Under the pieces are notes generated by a model. It worked only from the letters and a program-made list of their open reading frames with translations, made no database searches and was not told the DNA's origin. The position numbers were made by a program, and so were the translations under genes. From an uncultured Oscillospiraceae bacterium (lineage in GTDB: Bacteria; Bacillota; Clostridia; Oscillospirales; Oscillospiraceae), in contig CAKUED010000009.1 of NCBI GenBank assembly GCA_934646005.1, positions 41,116 through 105,115 on the forward strand: a stretch of DNA of 64,000 bases, in the 5' to 3' direction. This document shows positions 8,099 to 16,826 of the stretch, one piece after another; the stretch's first letter is position 1, and each line of letters begins with the position of its first letter.

Positions 8099-9574
8099 AT
8101 GGATAATTACATCTTAACACTGAAAAACATTACAAAAGAGTTCCCCGGCGTCAAGGCGCTGGATGACGTCACCATCAACATCGAGCGCGGCACGATCCAC
8201 GGTCTCGTGGGCGAGAACGGCGCGGGCAAATCGACACTCATCAAGGTCCTTGCCGGCATCTATCAGCCGAACGCGGGCGAGGTCATTCTCGACGGCAAGA
8301 GCTGCCGCTTCCAATCGCCGATCGAGGCGCGCCGCGCGGGCATCAGCGTGGTGCATCAGGAGATCAAGCTGGCGGAGCCGCTGACCGTTGCTGAAAATAT
8401 GTTCCTCGGCAACCTCATGATGAAGGGCAAGCTCGTGGACTGGGCGGGTATGCGCAGGCGCGCGCAGGAGATCGTGGATGAGCTGGGCATGGACATCGAC
8501 ATCAACGCGCAGGTCTCGTCGCTCACGGTCGCGCGCAAGCAGGTCGTGGAGATCATGCACGCCATCAACAACAACTCCCGCGTGCTCGTCATGGACGAAC
8601 CGTCCGCCGTGCTGACCGACCGCGAGCTGGAGGTCATGTTCCGCATTGTCAAGCAGCTTCGCGAAAAGGGCATCACCATCATCTACATTTCCCACCGTCT
8701 GGACGAGGTGTTCGACCTCTGCGACAATGTTTCCATCCTGCGTGACGGCAAGCACATCAATACCCTGCCCATCGGCGAGGTGGACCGCAAGGGGCTCATC
8801 ACCATGATGGTCGGCCGTGAAATGGGTCAGGAATACCCCAAGGTCGCCGCCACCCCCGGCGATACGATTTTGGAGGTCAAGAACCTCAACTGCGGTCTGC
8901 TGCGCGACATCAGCTTCTCCGTCCGTGCGGGCGAGGTGTTCGGCATCTCGGGTCTGGTCGGCGCGGGGCGCACGGAGCTGGCGCGCGCTGTGCTCGGCAT
9001 TGACCGCATCGAGTCGGGCGAGGTGTATGTGCGCGGTAAGCGCGTGCACTACCATACGTTCTCCGACGCCATCCGCGACGGTCTGGGGCTCATCCCCGAG
9101 GACCGCAAGCTGCAGGGTCTGGTGCAGATCATGTCCGTCGAGCGCAACACCACGCTCGTGAACCTTAAGCGCGTCATCAAGGGCGGCGTCATCCGCAAGG
9201 ATCTGGAGCACTCGCTCAGTGAGGAATACGCCAAAAAGCTGCGCGTCGTCACCCCGTCGATGGAGACGGAGGTGCAGTACCTCTCCGGCGGCAACCAGCA
9301 GAAGGTCGTTATCGCCAAGTGGCTGTTCCAGGAGTCGGAGATCCTGTTCCTGGACGAGCCGACCCGCGGCATCGACGTCGGCGCAAAGGCGGAAATTTAC
9401 CGCCTCATCAACCAGCTTGTCGAAGAAGGCAAGACCGTCATTATGATCTCTTCCGAAATGCCGGAGATCCTCGGTATGTGCGACCGCATCATGGTCATGC
9501 ACGAGGGTCACAAAATGGGCGAGCTGAACGCGGCGGAAGCCACGCAGGAAAAGATCATGGCGCTTTGTACCTGA
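8099..9574 (+). CDS. Sugar ABC importer ATP-binding protein (RbsA/MglA type, two ATPase domains)
   Basis: 491 residues from the ATG at 8099; the TTG 12 bp upstream is less likely. The first domain has Walker A GENGAGKSTL (around residues 39-48) and Walker B VLVMDEPSAV. The second has a degenerate P-loop GLVGAGRTEL, the signature LSGGNQQKV and LFLDEPTRGIDVG. The twin-domain form with a degenerate second P-loop is typical of monosaccharide importers of this class. It energises the permease at 7064. Confidence 0.92.
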   Translation: MDNYILTLKNITKEFPGVKALDDVTINIERGTIHGLVGENGAGKSTLIKVLAGIYQPNAGEVILDGKSCRFQSPIEARRAGISVVHQEIKLAEPLTVAENMFLGNLMMKGKLVDWAGMRRRAQEIVDELGMDIDINAQVSSLTVARKQVVEIMHAINNNSRVLVMDEPSAVLTDRELEVMFRIVKQLREKGITIIYISHRLDEVFDLCDNVSILRDGKHINTLPIGEVDRKGLITMMVGREMGQEYPKVAATPGDTILEVKNLNCGLLRDISFSVRAGEVFGISGLVGAGRTELARAVLGIDRIESGEVYVRGKRVHYHTFSDAIRDGLGLIPEDRKLQGLVQIMSVERNTTLVNLKRVIKGGVIRKDLEHSLSEEYAKKLRVVTPSMETEVQYLSGGNQQKVVIAKWLFQESEILFLDEPTRGIDVGAKAEIYRLINQLVEEGKTVIMISSEMPEILGMCDRIMVMHEGHKMGELNAAEATQEKIMALCT

Positions 9575-9576
9575 TC

Positions 9577-9604
9577 TTAACGGGAAAACTTACCCGTTAA
9601 AGAT
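9577..9604 (+). other. Intercistronic hairpin between ATPase and binding-protein genes
   Basis: Perfect 8-bp stem ttaacggg/cccgttaa with an 8-nt loop, extended past a one-base bulge. It sits 25 bp before the lipoprotein start. Such hairpins often stabilise the downstream binding-protein message or partly terminate. The second importer has a similar hairpin at the same place. Confidence 0.45.
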
Positions 9605-9628
9605 AAAAATTTTTGGGAGGATTACAAA

Positions 9629-10768
9629 ATGAAGAAACTCATCGCTCTGCTTCTGGCTGCGGTCATGCTGTTCGCGCTTGTCGCCTGCACCAGCAGCGCC
9701 CCCGCGACGGAGACCCCGGCTGCGACCGAGACTCCGGCTGCAACCGAGACCCCCGCGACCGAGACCTCCGCAACGGAGACCCCCGCAACGACCGAAACCG
9801 AAGGCGCCGTGAAAACGGACGTCATCTCCGAGGACGCTGACGCCGCCGCGCTCGGCATTCCCGCCGCTGTTGTTCTGCAGGACACCGAGATCCTGAAGGG
9901 CAAGAAGCTCGGCTGCTCCATCTGCTACAAGGGCGACGAATGGTGCGCTGCTCTGGCACAGGCTCTGGAGGCTCTGGGCAAGTACTACGGCGCTGACCTC
10001 GTCTGCGAGGACGGCGACCTGAACGACGAGACCCAGACCAAGCAGATCGAGAACATGATCGCCAACGGCTGCGACGCCATCATGATCGACCCGATCACCC
10101 CGGACGGCTCTGCCACTGCCCTGAACAAGGCTGTTGACGCGGGCATCCCCGTCGTCATCTATGACGGCTACTGGACCGACGGCGCTGAGAAGGCCGTGAC
10201 CACCGTCACCTGGGATCAGAAGGCGACCGGCACTCTCATCGGCGAATACTTTGTCAACTATGTCAAGGAGCACAACGACGGCAAGGCGCGTGTGGTCGAG
10301 CTGACCAACGCTGTCTCCACGCACTGCCAGGAGCGCTTTGTGGGTCTGCATGAGGTCATCGACGCTGCGAACGCCGACGGCTGCCAGATCGAGATCCTGA
10401 ACAAGTACGACTCTCAGGGCAACCGCGAGACCGCTTACAACGCCATCTCGGCAGTTGTCGAGCCCTACGACTACATCATCTCCGACGTTGACAACGGCGC
10501 AATGGGCGCTGTGTCCGCGCTGCAGGCGACCGGCAACACCAGCGTGAAGGTCCTCTCCATGGGCGCTTACGGTCAGGAGCCGTTCGGCATGCTGCACAAC
10601 AACGACGTCAACTACCTCGCCTGCCTGAACGTTGACGCGTGGGTCCTGGCACAGTTCATCTTCGACGGCACGATCAGCTATTTCGAAGGCAATGACGTCC
10701 CGACTCAGACCAACATCGACCTGTTCGTTGTTGACAACTCCAACGTTGAGAAGTTCTGGAGCTTCTAA
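9629..10768 (+). CDS. Sugar-binding lipoprotein of the first ABC importer
   Basis: 379 residues. The lipoprotein signal is MKKLIALLLAAVMLFALVAC, with the lipid-bearing Cys at 20. A threonine/proline/glutamate-rich linker of repeated ATETP units (about residues 24-57) follows, then a periplasmic-binding-protein type 1 domain (Peripla_BP_4, from about residue 87). The protein is anchored outside the membrane and delivers sugar to the importer at 7064-9574. GGGAGG precedes the ATG and a strong terminator follows. The linker is built of near-identical DNA repeats (about 9700-9800). Confidence 0.9.
   Translation: MKKLIALLLAAVMLFALVACTSSAPATETPAATETPAATETPATETSATETPATTETEGAVKTDVISEDADAAALGIPAAVVLQDTEILKGKKLGCSICYKGDEWCAALAQALEALGKYYGADLVCEDGDLNDETQTKQIENMIANGCDAIMIDPITPDGSATALNKAVDAGIPVVIYDGYWTDGAEKAVTTVTWDQKATGTLIGEYFVNYVKEHNDGKARVVELTNAVSTHCQERFVGLHEVIDAANADGCQIEILNKYDSQGNRETAYNAISAVVEPYDYIISDVDNGAMGAVSALQATGNTSVKVLSMGAYGQEPFGMLHNNDVNYLACLNVDAWVLAQFIFDGTISYFEGNDVPTQTNIDLFVVDNSNVEKFWSF
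9700..9800 (+). repeat. In-frame tandem repeat encoding an ATETP linker
   Basis: Imperfect repeats of gcgaccgagactccg type, about 15-18 bp, encode the Pro/Thr/Glu linker after the lipoprotein Cys. The second binding protein has a related tract at about 23835-23945. Confidence 0.7.
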
Positions 10769-10786
10769 GTTCTAAAAGCAATTGTC

Positions 10787-10817
10787 AAAAGGGGAGAGGC
10801 GCAAGCCTCTCCCTTTG
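10787..10817 (+). terminator. Terminator of the first ABC operon
   Basis: Stem gggagaggc/gcctctccc with loop gcaa, flanked by AAAA and TTTG. It lies 20 bp after the binding-protein stop. Confidence 0.75.
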
Positions 10818-10838
10818 TTACAGAATGAAAACCCAACG

Positions 10839-10880
10839 CCTTCCCCTTGAGGGGAAGGTGGCGCGAAGCGCCGGATGAGG
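10839..10880. repeat. Bipartite palindromic repeat (family D)
   Basis: Hairpin one is ccttcccc/ggggaagg; hairpin two is ggcgc/gcgcc; the tail is ggatgagg. Relatives in this window lie at 11596-11652, 16351-16401, 16441-16545, 29687-29730 and 30210-30262. Confidence 0.7.
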
Positions 10881-10942
10881 AGAAGAGTGGTGCGTTTTGA
10901 GCTGTGACGCGTTTCGCTGCACCGCCAAATTGCGCCCCCGTA

Positions 10943-11490
10943 GGCTCCCTTGTGTAAAGGGTCGATTCCCCCTATCAGGGGGAAATGCCCCGAAGGGGCA
11001 AAGAGGGTAGGGATGCTGTCGCCGGAGGCGACTGAAGGATTGCGCAGCAGGTATCCACAACCTCGAACGCACTATCGGCGACCTCGCAGAATCTACCAAA
11101 CCTGCGTAGGGGAGGGGTTCTACCCCTCCCGCGCGGTACAATATTGCGGATATGGGCGCACCAATGCGAATCGGTACGCACCCGTAGGGGCGGACGACCC
11201 TGTCCGCCCGGCAGGATGCACGACCGCTTTTACGAAACGCTGCGGCAAACCCGCAAATGCCCAACGGGCGGACAGAGGCGTCCGCCCCTACAGGACGTTG
11301 TGCGTGGTTGCCGGTAGAACGTGCAGGTTTGCGATTGCGTCCTGCCGGGAGGGGTAGAACCCCTCCCCTACGCAACGGGGGCAGATTCTACGGATTCGCA
11401 TTGGTGCATTCCGATTTGCAGGTGCTTACTGCACAATCCTTTCGTCACGGCTTTGCCGTGCCACCTCCCTTTACACAAGGGAGGCGTTGG
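10943..11490. repeat. Composite palindromic array E1 (D C A | A' C' D')
   Basis: Palindromes C at 11106, A at 11184, inverted A at 11265 and inverted C at 11347 are spaced 78-82 bp. Family D repeats lie outside on both sides (10943 onward; 11428-11490). Both C copies carry gggaggggt/acccctccc, a paired change from the usual gggcggggt/accccgccc. No B module is present. No credible gene is found from 10769 to 11822. Confidence 0.8.
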
Positions 11491-11595
11491 ATGGCGCAAA
11501 CGCGGCGGCGCACTGCAAGCCCACGGTGTCGGGCGAGGCAAGCCCCGCCCCTACGTTATGACGAAACGCGTGACTGCTCAAAAATAAGAACCTTT

Positions 11596-11652
11596 CCCCT
11601 CATCAGTCGGCTTCGCCGACAGCTTCCCCCCGAGGGGAAGCCTTGGAATTTT
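11596..11652. repeat. Bipartite palindromic repeat (family D)
   Basis: Hairpins gtcggc/gccgac and cttcccc/ggggaag in tandem, in reverse orientation relative to the copy at 10839. Confidence 0.65.
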
Positions 11653-11727
11653 GCAAAAACTTTGGGGCATAAATTTATGAATCCTGCACAAAGCGCATTT
11701 TTCTGCAACATTCTGGATTTATTTTAG

Positions 11728-11756
11728 TAGACAAATTAAACCCAACGTGATACGCT
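11728..11756 (+). promoter_or_regulatory. Candidate promoter for the DegT-type gene
   Basis: TAGACA, a 17-nt spacer and TACGCT, in AT-rich sequence about 70 bp before the start. The -10 is weak. Confidence 0.35.
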
Positions 11757-11822
11757 GAACACACAGGGAAATACAGGTGGTCGGAGGACCGCAACGGACT
11801 AAAAAATGAGGTGTTACACAGT

Positions 11823-13091
11823 ATGGAAAAGAAAGAACTCGCAATGAACGGCGCCGGCGTGGCGGAGCTTGGCTTCCCGATGTGGCCGCAGTTTGACCCC
11901 AAGACCAAGGCGGAGATGGCGGAAGCGCTCGATACCGGTCTTGTCAGCTACTGGACCGGCAAAAAGGGCATGGAATTTGAAGAGAAGTTCCGTCAGTGGG
12001 CGGGCGCGACGATGGCGATCTCCTGCTCCTGCGGCACGGCGGCGCTGCACATCGGCATCTCCTCGCTCGGCATCGGCCCGGGGGATGAAGTGCTCGTCCC
12101 GTCCTACTCCTTCATCGCTTCGTCCTACGCCATCGTGCAGGCGGGCGCGATCCCCGTTTTCTGCGACGTGACCGCCGACCACACCATCGACCCCGACGAC
12201 ATCGAGCGCAAGATCACCAAGCGCACCCGCGGCATCGTTTGCGTGCATCTGTACGGCGTCGTGTGCGACATGGGGCGCATCATGGACATCGCCAAGAAGC
12301 ATAACCTGTACGTCATCGAGGACTGCGCGCAGGCGATCGGCGGCAAGTACAACGGCCGCAGCGTCGGCACGATCGGCAACGTCGGCTGCTTCAGCTTCTG
12401 CCAGTCCAAGCATTTCACCACCGCCGGTGAGGGCGGCATGGTGCTGACGATGGACGAGGATCTCGGCTGGGAGTGCCGCTCGTTCCGTGATCATGGCTAC
12501 GACGTCAAGGCGCGTATGAATATGCTCGCGCTGGAAGAATCGCTGCCCTACATCCACACCCGCGTCGGCTTCAACTACCGCCTGACCGAGGTGCAGTCGA
12601 TCTGCGGCATCAACGAGCTTGCCCGCTTCGACACCTGGAACCTGCCGCGCCGCAAGGAATACGCCGCAATGTATGACAAGGCGCTGGGCGCTCTCAAGGG
12701 CGTCAAGGCGCTGCCGCTCAACACCACCGAGCGCGAGAACGCGTACTGGTGGTATCCCGTCACGATCGACCTGGACGCGCTGAACATCGATGCACCCACG
12801 TTCGTGAACGAGATGAAGGCCCGCAAGATCCCGTGCTATGGCATCCAGTGGCCCGAGGCATACGAGGAGCGCGCCTACAAGGAGCTCAACGGCTTCGGCA
12901 CGGCGAAGTTCCCCTTCTGCTCCAAGGAGTATAACCCCGACGGCGTGAGCTACGAGGGCGTCCTGTGCCCCGTTGCCAAGAGCCTGCGCGCCTGCACCGT
13001 GAACCTCTTCCTGCACCCGACGTGGGAGAAGGAGCACATCCAGCGCGTGATCGACGCGTTCGTCGAAATTCACAACGCACATCTCAAGTAA
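11823..13091 (+). CDS. DegT/DnrJ/EryC1/StrS-family PLP aminotransferase, first copy
   Basis: 422 residues from the ATG at 11823, with GAGGTG nine bases upstream. The PLP lysine is K196 in SKHFTTAGEGG, preceded by the cofactor-contact IEDCAQAIGG. The family aminates or deaminates keto-sugars and keto-cyclitols, normally with glutamate or glutamine as amino donor. It stands alone between a repeat array and a convergent AraC gene, ending at a shared bidirectional terminator. In this catabolic setting it may run in the amine-removing direction, which is inference. Confidence 0.88.
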   Translation: MEKKELAMNGAGVAELGFPMWPQFDPKTKAEMAEALDTGLVSYWTGKKGMEFEEKFRQWAGATMAISCSCGTAALHIGISSLGIGPGDEVLVPSYSFIASSYAIVQAGAIPVFCDVTADHTIDPDDIERKITKRTRGIVCVHLYGVVCDMGRIMDIAKKHNLYVIEDCAQAIGGKYNGRSVGTIGNVGCFSFCQSKHFTTAGEGGMVLTMDEDLGWECRSFRDHGYDVKARMNMLALEESLPYIHTRVGFNYRLTEVQSICGINELARFDTWNLPRRKEYAAMYDKALGALKGVKALPLNTTERENAYWWYPVTIDLDALNIDAPTFVNEMKARKIPCYGIQWPEAYEERAYKELNGFGTAKFPFCSKEYNPDGVSYEGVLCPVAKSLRACTVNLFLHPTWEKEHIQRVIDAFVEIHNAHLK

Positions 13092-13098
13092 AAAATAT

Positions 13099-13127
13099 GC
13101 CCCTTTCCCGTTGGGAAAGGGGCAATT
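13099..13127. terminator. Bidirectional terminator between convergent genes
   Basis: Perfect 11-bp stem gcccctttccc/gggaaaggggc with loop gtt, A-rich on the left and T-rich on the right. It serves both the DegT-type gene and the AraC gene. Confidence 0.8.
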
Positions 13128-13154
13128 TTTTACTCAAACGAAGCGGGCTTTTTC

Positions 13155-14030
13155 TCAGGATTTGAGGGATTTTGCGTATTCTGATGGACTAATACCGGCG
13201 TACTTTTTAAAGAGATTGGAGAAATAGTAGATGCTCTCAATGCCGACGCGCTCGGCGATCTGGGTGAAGTTGAGCTCACCGCGGCGGATGAGGCGCTTTG
13301 CCTCCTGCACGCGCAGGGCGTTGAGATAGTGCACGGCGGTCTTGCCCACCTGCTCACGGAACACGCGCTTGAGCTGCGAAACGCTCACGCCCAGCGCGGC
13401 GGCAAGCGACGCGAGCGTGATTTTTTCGGCGTAATGCGCCGCGAGATAGTCGCACGCCTGCTGCGCAAGCGTCTGCCGCTGCTGGAGCTGCGCTTCGGTC
13501 ACGGCGCGCTGCGAAAACTGGATGGTGTCGTCCCGGCGGGTGATACAGATGAGAAACTGCTCCAGACAGACCTTGATGAGCTGGTCGCTGCCCCACGGCG
13601 CGTCGGCGCGCTTGGCGAGGTTGACGATGGGCGGCTCGCCCTCAAAATGCTCGTAAGCAAGCGCGGCTTCGTCCAGCAGCAGCCGCAGGCTCTGCTTTTC
13701 GCGCTGGTGCAGGCGCAGGACTTTTTCCTCCAGCCGGTGCATGGCGGGGCTGGCGCAGCAGAACGAGACGACGAAAATATTCGCCTCGCCCATCGCGCGG
13801 AATGAGTGAAATTCGTCCGGGCGGTGGAACGCCAGCTCGCCCGCGTGGAGCTGATAGCGGTCCGCGCCCGCCGTGACCACGACGCTGCCGCGATCGACGT
13901 AGAGAAATTCCCAGAACGGGTGCTGCTCGCCGGAGAACGCATAGTCCTGCGGCAGGCGGTAATAGCTGAGGTTGACCACGGCGGTCACGTCAAAAACGGT
14001 TTGCAGGGCAACAGGCTGATAGTCTGCCAT
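13155..14030 (-). CDS. AraC-family transcriptional regulator
   Basis: 291 residues from the ATG at 14030, with AGGAGG upstream. The N-terminal half is a cupin-type sensor (about residues 20-100, including HPFWEFLYVDRG and HRPDEFHSF). The C-terminal third has two helix-turn-helix motifs (LASLAAALGVSVSQLKRVF and FTQIAERVGIESIYYFSNLF) ending with the family's GISPSEY. It is divergent from the isomerase-oxidoreductase operon at 14177, which it probably activates in response to a sugar. Confidence 0.9.
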   Translation of the reverse strand: MADYQPVALQTVFDVTAVVNLSYYRLPQDYAFSGEQHPFWEFLYVDRGSVVVTAGADRYQLHAGELAFHRPDEFHSFRAMGEANIFVVSFCCASPAMHRLEEKVLRLHQREKQSLRLLLDEAALAYEHFEGEPPIVNLAKRADAPWGSDQLIKVCLEQFLICITRRDDTIQFSQRAVTEAQLQQRQTLAQQACDYLAAHYAEKITLASLAAALGVSVSQLKRVFREQVGKTAVHYLNALRVQEAKRLIRRGELNFTQIAERVGIESIYYFSNLFKKYAGISPSEYAKSLKS

Positions 14031-14100
14031 ACGCGCCTCCTTCTGCCCGATTTTATAAATCTTGGGGCTGATTTTATATGGAAAGACCATGATCGACCTT

Positions 14101-14106
14101 TATAAT
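14101..14106 (+). promoter_or_regulatory. Candidate -10 element of the isomerase operon
   Basis: Consensus TATAAT 71 bp before the isomerase start, with no good -35 at the usual spacing. That is what an activator-dependent promoter looks like, and the AraC gene is divergent from it. Confidence 0.4.
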
Positions 14107-14176
14107 AGACATATAAGCACAGATCCTTTCATTTGTAAACAGGAAAGTTTGTAAACAGAAAAAGGAGCGTGAATCC

Positions 14177-15019
14177 ATGAAAAAATCCATCAGTTTCTGG
14201 TCTTTTAACGGAAAGACCGCAGCCCAGGCGATGCAGCTTGCCAAGGACGCCGGGTTTGACGGCATCGAGCTGACGCTGGACGCCGCGGGCGACCTGACCA
14301 TGGACACCACGGACGAGCAGGTGCTCGCCCTCAGGCAGACCGCCGAGCGCATCGGCATCGCGCTGCCGAGCGTCGCCAGCAGCCTCTACTGGGCGTATTC
14401 CTTCACGTCTGACGACGCCGCCGAGCGCGAGCAGGCGCACAACGTCGCCGTGCGGCAGCTTCATATCGCAAAGCTCCTCGGCGCGGACACCATTCTGGTC
14501 GTGCCGGGCAGCGTCTCGGTCGAGTTCGTGCCGGAGCGCCCGGTCGTGCCTTACGACGTGGCGTATGACCGCGCGCTGGCGGAGATGAAGCGCCTTGCGC
14601 CCATCGCCGAGGCGGAGGGCGTGAGCATCGGCGTGGAGAACGTCTGGAACAAGCTCCTGCTCTCGCCGCTGGAGGAGCGGGACTTCATCGACAAGATCGG
14701 CAGCCCCTTCGTCGGCGCGTATTTTGACGTCGGCAACGTCGTGTACGCGGGCTACCCCGAGCACTGGATCAGCATCCTCGGCAGCCGCATCAAAAAGGTC
14801 CACTTTAAGGACTTCCGCCGCAACCCCGGCGGGCTGAACGCGTTCGTCGATCTGCTGGCGGGCGACGTGGACTGGAAGGCGGTCATGCAGGCATTTAAGG
14901 CTGTCGGCTACGACGATTGGGCGACCGGCGAAATGATCCCCGCCTATGCGCAGGCATCGGATCAGATCATCTATAACACCGCCGCTTCGATGGCGAGAAT
15001 TTTGGGAGGGGAACTGTAA
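14177..15019 (+). CDS. Sugar phosphate isomerase/epimerase (xylose isomerase-like TIM barrel)
   Basis: 280 residues. The metal-site pattern of the IolE/tagatose-epimerase/xylose-isomerase-like superfamily is visible: Glu in GVENVW (about residue 155), Asp in FDVGN (about 182), His in KVHFKD and the late Glu in TGEM. It catalyses isomerisation, epimerisation or dehydration of a keto-sugar or cyclitol. Its TAA overlaps the next ATG by one base, so it is coupled to the Gfo/Idh/MocA gene. The exact reaction is unknown. Confidence 0.85.
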   Translation: MKKSISFWSFNGKTAAQAMQLAKDAGFDGIELTLDAAGDLTMDTTDEQVLALRQTAERIGIALPSVASSLYWAYSFTSDDAAEREQAHNVAVRQLHIAKLLGADTILVVPGSVSVEFVPERPVVPYDVAYDRALAEMKRLAPIAEAEGVSIGVENVWNKLLLSPLEERDFIDKIGSPFVGAYFDVGNVVYAGYPEHWISILGSRIKKVHFKDFRRNPGGLNAFVDLLAGDVDWKAVMQAFKAVGYDDWATGEMIPAYAQASDQIIYNTAASMARILGGEL

Positions 15020-16029
15020 TGATCAAGATCGGTCTTGCCGGATGCGGCTTTATGGGCGATATGCACGCGGCGTGCTACCGCGCGCTGGCGGAGCTGGGCG
15101 TGCAGGTCACGGCGGTGGCGGACGTGCGTCCCGAATTTGCAAAGAAGCTCGCCGACACCTACGGCGCAAAGCTCTTTGACACGGCGGAGGATATGATCGA
15201 AAACGCCGATGTGGACGTGATCGACATCTGCCTGCCCACGCATCTGCACGCGAAGCTCGCCGTGCAGGCGATGAAGAAGGGACGCGACGTGTTCCTGGAG
15301 AAGCCCGTCTGCATCCGCGAGGATGAGATGGAGCTGCTGCTGGCGACGGAACGTGAGACGGGCAGCAAGGTACAGGTCGGGCAGGTCATCCGCCTGTGGG
15401 ACGAATACGCGTGGCTCAAGGACGTGACGGCGCGCGGCGAGTTCGGCAAATTCCGCTCCGGCGTGTTCCAGCGCCTGAGCGCCAAGCCCACCTGGGCGAG
15501 CAACGGCTGGCTGCATAAGGCGGAGCTGAGCGGCGGCGTGGCGGTGGATATGCACGTCCACGATGTGGACTTCGTCCGCTACCTGCTGGGCGACCCCGAC
15601 ACCGTGCAGGCGGTCGCCAGCCGCGACGCAGACGGCGTCATTCAGGAGATCAGCGCCGTCTACGGCTACGGCAAGGACGTCGCCGTGTCGGTCGAGGCGG
15701 GCTGGGATTACCCCGCGGCGTTCCCGTTCACCGCGACATACCGCGTCCGCTTTGAAAAGGCAGCGGTCACATTCGCGGGCGGCGCGGTCACGGTGTACCC
15801 CTACGACGGCGAGCCGTATCAGCCGAAGATAGAAGCACAGTATCACGGCGACAACGCCGTGGGCGGCAACATTTCGTCCCTCGGCGGGTATTATAACGAG
15901 CTGAAATATTTCATCGAGGGCATCAAAGGCGAGCATCCGCTCGAAATTGCCACGCTGGAAGAGGCAATAAAGTCCGTAAGATTGGTCAAAAAAGAGATCG
16001 AGACCACCGGCGGGCTGGTTGCGAAATAA
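15019..16029 (+). CDS. Gfo/Idh/MocA-family oxidoreductase, first copy
   Basis: 336 residues. An N-terminal Rossmann fold with GLAGCGFMGDMHA (residues 4-16) and the catalytic-lysine motif EKPV (about 94-97) precede a C-terminal substrate domain with DMHVHDVDFVRYLLG. The family uses NAD(P) to oxidise or reduce sugar or inositol hydroxyl groups. It is translationally coupled to the upstream isomerase, so the pair probably performs consecutive oxidation and isomerisation steps. Confidence 0.9.
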   Translation: MIKIGLAGCGFMGDMHAACYRALAELGVQVTAVADVRPEFAKKLADTYGAKLFDTAEDMIENADVDVIDICLPTHLHAKLAVQAMKKGRDVFLEKPVCIREDEMELLLATERETGSKVQVGQVIRLWDEYAWLKDVTARGEFGKFRSGVFQRLSAKPTWASNGWLHKAELSGGVAVDMHVHDVDFVRYLLGDPDTVQAVASRDADGVIQEISAVYGYGKDVAVSVEAGWDYPAAFPFTATYRVRFEKAAVTFAGGAVTVYPYDGEPYQPKIEAQYHGDNAVGGNISSLGGYYNELKYFIEGIKGEHPLEIATLEEAIKSVRLVKKEIETTGGLVAK

Positions 16030-16040
16030 GAGAAATAGGG

Positions 16041-16076
16041 AACAGGCACAGGATGAACTCCTGTGCCTGTTTTTTA
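16041..16076 (+). terminator. Terminator of the isomerase-oxidoreductase operon
   Basis: Perfect 13-bp stem aacaggcacagga/tcctgtgcctgtt with a 5-nt loop, followed by TTTTT. Confidence 0.85.
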
Positions 16077-16081
16077 CGTTT

Positions 16082-16547
16082 TTGCAGAAGCCCCTTGGCT
16101 CTCCCAAAGGGGGAGGCAAGGGTGCGTATCGCACAGACGGATTTGCAAAAGCCCAAGCCTCCCCTTGGTGACCAAGGCAGCGAAGCGGCGGCGTGGTATT
16201 GAATGACAGCCCGGTGGGCTGTCAGACCCACGCCGTGACCGAGCCGCAGCGAGACGGTGGCACGGCGAAGCCGTGACGGAAGGGATGAGAAGGTGTACGT
16301 TCTGCCGCACCACCGTGGGTAGGCGCTCTGCAAACCTGCGACGTTCTGATCCCTTCAGTCAGCTTCGCTGACAGCTTCCCTTGGTCACCAAGGGAAGCCT
16401 TTGCGTTGTGCAAACACGTCACATCTCAAAACGTACCACCCTTCTCCTCATCCGGCGCTCCGCGCCACCTGTCCCTACCCCCTTTGTCCCTGCGGGACAT
16501 TTCCCCCTGATAGGGGGAATCTGCCCCTCAAGGGGAAGGCTTTGGGC
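16082..16547. repeat. Mosaic of family D palindromic repeats
   Basis: The region is filled by bipartite palindromes and fragments: gtcagc/gctgac and cttccctt/aagggaag at 16351-16401, then ggcgc/gcgcc, gtccctgcgggac, tttccccctgatagggggaa and cccctcaagggg at 16441-16545. Fragments with cacggcgaagccgtg lie around 16260. No A, B or C palindromes and no credible ORF are seen. Confidence 0.65.
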
Positions 16548-16716
16548 GGTGCTTTCGGCGCAAAAATCGACCGTTCGGGCATATGTTCGTAAAATAATTA
16601 TACAAACCCTAAAAAAATAGCAAATTTGAGCTGGCATAATCAACAAAAACGTCGGAATAAAGTTGGTCAATTCTAACTATCTTTGTTCCATTTATAAAAA
16701 TACTTTATGAATACTA

Positions 16717-16746
16717 TTGACAAACGTGCCCCCTTCGTCCTATCAT
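16717..16746 (+). promoter_or_regulatory. Sigma-70 promoter for deacetylase copy 2
   Basis: TTGACA, an 18-nt spacer and TATCAT. The leader of about 75 nt holds gcggcgca/tgcgccgc (16760-16767 with 16792-16799), a possible RNA hairpin. The upstream 130 bp resemble the region upstream of the plus promoter at 2714. Confidence 0.6.
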
Positions 16747-16826
16747 GCAAGTATAAAAGGCGGCGCATACAGCACGGTCGGACCGGGGCGCTGCGCCGCG
16801 CGAGACTTAACTGAGGTGAACAGAAT

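Noticed and set aside
11257..11727. Long plus-strand ORF in the E1 repeat region
   Set aside because: It is translated palindrome and linker sequence (peptides like RTEASAPTGR recur at every array), it has no ribosome site, and frames in the other arrays give the same peptides.
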